54,149 bases of DNA from Halobacteriales archaeon QS_9_68_17 (GTDB lineage Archaea > Halobacteriota > Halobacteria > Halobacteriales > Natronoarchaeaceae): positions 1-54,149 of the forward strand of contig PXSA01000034.1 of the NCBI GenBank assembly GCA_003023565.1, read 5' to 3'. A program made the position numbers and the translations under genes. This document shows positions 53,619-54,149 of the stretch, one piece after another. The notes under the pieces are model-generated. The model saw nothing but the letters and a program-made list of their open reading frames with translations. It was not told the DNA's origin and made no database searches. Position 1 is the first letter of the stretch, and every line of letters begins with the position of its first letter.

Positions 53619-54149
53619 ATGCCTTCCGTCATCCCCGACGGCGAGCAGCGGTTCCGGTCCCTCGCCGTCGCCACGGCCGTCCTGACGTACCTGCTGATCC
53701 TGATCGGGATCTACACGGCGACCGCCGGATTCGGCCTCACCTGTGAGGCCCGATGGCCGGTCTGCGACGGCGCGGTGTTCGGCCTGTTCCCGGCGAACTG
53801 GGGCAGTTTCGTCGAGTGGTTCCACCGCCTCGTGGCGATGGTCGCCGGGTTCGCGATCCTCGGTCTCGCCGGCGCGGCGTGGCGCGGCGGCCGGTCCCGC
53901 CGGGTCCGCTACGCGACGGCGGCGGCCGCGCTCGTCCTCCCGAGCCAGATAATCCTCGGCGCGCTCACCGTCACGCAGTACGAACTGCTGATACTCGCGG
54001 CGCATTTCGCCACCGCCTTGCTTATCTTCCTCCCGGTGACGGCGGTCGCTGTCTGGTCGCTCGCCGGGAGCGACGCCGTTGACGCCCGCCGGCTGGCGAC
54101 CGTCGCCGCCGTGCCGCCGGTCGCCCTCGCGCTGTTCGTCGCCGGGGCG
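53619..54149 (+). CDS. ctaA: Heme A synthase CtaA/COX15-like (3' truncated by window edge)
   Basis: A membrane protein open to the window end (177 codons shown of about 270). It starts MPSVIPDGEQRFRSLAVATA, with helix 1, then TATAGFGLTCEARWPVCDGA (two Cys of the outside loop), WGSFVEWFHRLVAMVAGFAI with the EWxHR heme-ligand His, and ALTVTQYELLILAAHFATAL with a second His. CtaA oxidises heme O to heme A for cytochrome oxidase. The archaeal two-Cys loop is present. The rest lies outside the window. Confidence 0.92.
   Translation, partial: MPSVIPDGEQRFRSLAVATAVLTYLLILIGIYTATAGFGLTCEARWPVCDGAVFGLFPANWGSFVEWFHRLVAMVAGFAILGLAGAAWRGGRSRRVRYATAAAALVLPSQIILGALTVTQYELLILAAHFATALLIFLPVTAVAVWSLAGSDAVDARRLATVAAVPPVALALFVAGA

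Overview
The window is chromosomal DNA from a halophilic archaeon (class Halobacteria). The evidence is very high GC with G/C-ending codons, Asp/Glu-rich proteins, Tat-type lipoprotein signals, many small CxxC zinc-ribbon proteins, Cdc48/VAT, RadB, HalOD1, bacterio-opsin-activator and DUF7344 proteins, an intron-bearing elongator tRNA-Met and an intein-rich B12-dependent ribonucleotide reductase. Genus and species cannot be fixed from the sequence alone.

Layout. 1-7 kb: the end of pstB, phoU, small regulators and zinc-ribbon proteins, a lipoprotein, tRNA-Met with intron, and a VTT membrane protein. 7.2-13.8 kb: nrdJ on the minus strand with three inteins; its 5' part (codons upstream of and inside intein 1) is disrupted. 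14.6-18.5 kb: an overlapping trpD-trpF-trpE-trpG operon with two TGTACA boxes in its promoter. 18.6-25.6 kb: tRNA-Val, a monothiol glutaredoxin, a large PAS/GAF/BAT regulator, a HalOD1 protein and a DUF7344 regulator. 25.8-27.3 kb: an IS200/IS605-group (IS1341-type) element with a DUF2080 gene, an apparently intact TnpB and structured right-end DNA, plus an orphan copy of that structured end upstream. 27.3-33.6 kb: lycopene-cyclase-domain protein, CBS-domain protein with an HPF-like tail, radB with a divergent RuvC-like gene, a broken manganese catalase, and larC. 33.8-39.1 kb: cdc48, a surface Ig-like protein and an EamA transporter. 39.2-45.4 kb: a dppABCDF-type peptide transporter operon with a broken dppA. 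45.5-54.1 kb: RNase HI, broken receiver and trmB genes, a CaCA antiporter, malic enzyme-PTA fusion, a lamin-tail lipoprotein, an M24-fold pseudo-peptidase and the start of ctaA.

The most striking overall property is the number of otherwise recognisable genes that are damaged. Several carry what looks like one extra G in a G-run (2890-3208, nrdJ, 30781-31198, trmB). Others lack a few to several tens of codons from the conserved core (trpD in frame; catalase, dppA and the receiver out of frame). Some damaged genes are expected to be essential (nrdJ) or biosynthetic (trpD), so consensus or assembly error must be excluded before biology is inferred. Candidates for real and less-described biology are the TrpY-like TGTACA pair at trpD, hairpin-forming in-frame inserts in trpE and trpG, the orphan TnpB-type right-end scaffold, the RuvC-like partner of radB, and the CBS-HPF fusion.

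Family names are given from memory of protein families; no database search was possible.
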